DNA of 12,607 bases from DATILI01 sp035476635 (GTDB lineage: Bacteria; Pseudomonadota; Gammaproteobacteria; Burkholderiales; Burkholderiaceae_C): positions 1 through 12,607 of the forward strand of contig DATILI010000314.1 of assembly GCA_035476635.1 (NCBI GenBank), in the 5' to 3' direction. How positions within the stretch are numbered: the first letter of the stretch is position 1; every line of letters begins with the position of its first letter. Shown piece by piece: positions 12,285-12,607 of this stretch. Below the pieces are notes generated by a model. It was not told where the DNA came from. It ran no database searches and saw nothing but the letters and a program-made list of their open reading frames with translations. The position numbers were made by a program, and so were the translations under genes.

Positions 12285-12607
12285 ATGCCGTGGACCCAAG
12301 ACCAGATGGCGGCGCGCGCCGCGCAAGAGCTCGAAGACGGCTTCTATGTGAACCTGGGCATCGGCATCCCGACCCTGGTGGCGAACTTCGTACCGGCGGA
12401 CAAGGAAGTCTGGCTGCAAAGCGAGAACGGCATGCTGGGCATCGGCCCGTTCCCGACCGAGGACCAGGTGGACGCCGACCTTATCAACGCCGGCAAGCAG
12501 ACGGTGACCACGATTGCCGGCTCGTCGATTTTCGGCAGCCACGACAGCTTCGCGATGATCCGCGGCGGCAAGATCAACCTGTCGATCCTCGGCGCCATGC
12601 AAGTCAG
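12285..12607 (+). CDS. scoB: Succinyl-CoA:3-ketoacid CoA-transferase subunit B (partial, 3' end beyond window)
   Basis: The first 107 residues of the beta subunit are visible, about half of the usual 210-220. They include DGFYVNLGIGIPTLVANFVP (18-37), the catalytic glutamate E47 in SENGMLGIGP, where the glutamyl-CoA thioester forms, and the glycine-rich segment around IAGSSIFGSHDSFAMIRGG. The ATG at 12285 has AGGAG 7 nt upstream and follows the subunit A stop after 2 bp, so the two are cotranscribed and make the alpha2beta2-type enzyme together. Nothing in the visible part is disrupted. Confidence 0.93.
   Translation, partial: MPWTQDQMAARAAQELEDGFYVNLGIGIPTLVANFVPADKEVWLQSENGMLGIGPFPTEDQVDADLINAGKQTVTTIAGSSIFGSHDSFAMIRGGKINLSILGAMQV

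Noticed and set aside
1..12607. CRISPR array, tRNA/rRNA, insertion sequence or prophage
   Set aside because: I found no spaced direct repeats, cloverleaf sequences, transposase or phage genes on either strand.

Overview
The window is ordinary chromosomal DNA from a high-GC betaproteobacterium, most probably a member of the Comamonadaceae (Variovorax/Acidovorax-like). The indications are the codon bias towards G/C in the third position, the TRAP transporter / DenD-type dehydrogenase pairing, the ETF-ubiquinone oxidoreductase sequence, and two copies of a GC-rich intergenic repeat that resembles one I remember from that family. The taxonomic call is inference. I see no tRNA, rRNA, insertion sequence, prophage or CRISPR array.

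Left part (1-4166, all minus strand). ETF-QO (2469-4166) is followed by a D-erythronate dehydrogenase-like epimerase-family protein (1394-2413), a TRAP substrate-binding protein (329-1315) and the start of the TRAP small permease (1-243, cut by the window edge). The last three look like an uptake-and-oxidation unit for a small acid sugar. Its gaps are structured: a bulged inverted repeat before denD, a perfect 7-7-7 operator-like palindrome plus a GC hairpin with a T-tract before dctP, and a stem-loop plus a repeat copy between dctP and dctQ.

Middle part (4278-7510). A short-chain dehydrogenase and a hot-dog acyl-CoA thioesterase form a tight plus-strand pair divergent from ETF-QO. They converge on a minus-strand two-component system: an OmpR-type response regulator overlapping its QseC/PmrB-like histidine kinase by 4 nt.

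The two-component system is divergent from an EptA/MCR-family lipid A phosphoethanolamine transferase (7626-9383). The shared gap contains a tandem TTCAGG repeat at 11-bp spacing, the geometry expected of an OmpR-family binding site. This is a self-contained envelope-remodelling module that I infer to be intrinsic rather than acquired.

Right part (9389-12607). On the minus strand come an AhpD-like peroxidase-related protein and a complete type II toxin-antitoxin pair (AbrB-type antitoxin, PIN-domain toxin). A perfect 15-bp palindrome lies over the likely antitoxin promoter. After a hairpin-rich spacer comes a PAS-LuxR regulator, divergent from a succinyl-CoA:3-ketoacid CoA-transferase operon (subunit A complete, subunit B cut by the window end). 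The shared gap contains an 8-bp perfect inverted repeat with half-site centres 20 bp apart.

Nothing here is an obviously new system. The points most worth a second look are the regulatory palindromes, the shared repeat at gene 3' ends, the eptA/two-component module, and the unknown ligand of the PAS-LuxR regulator.
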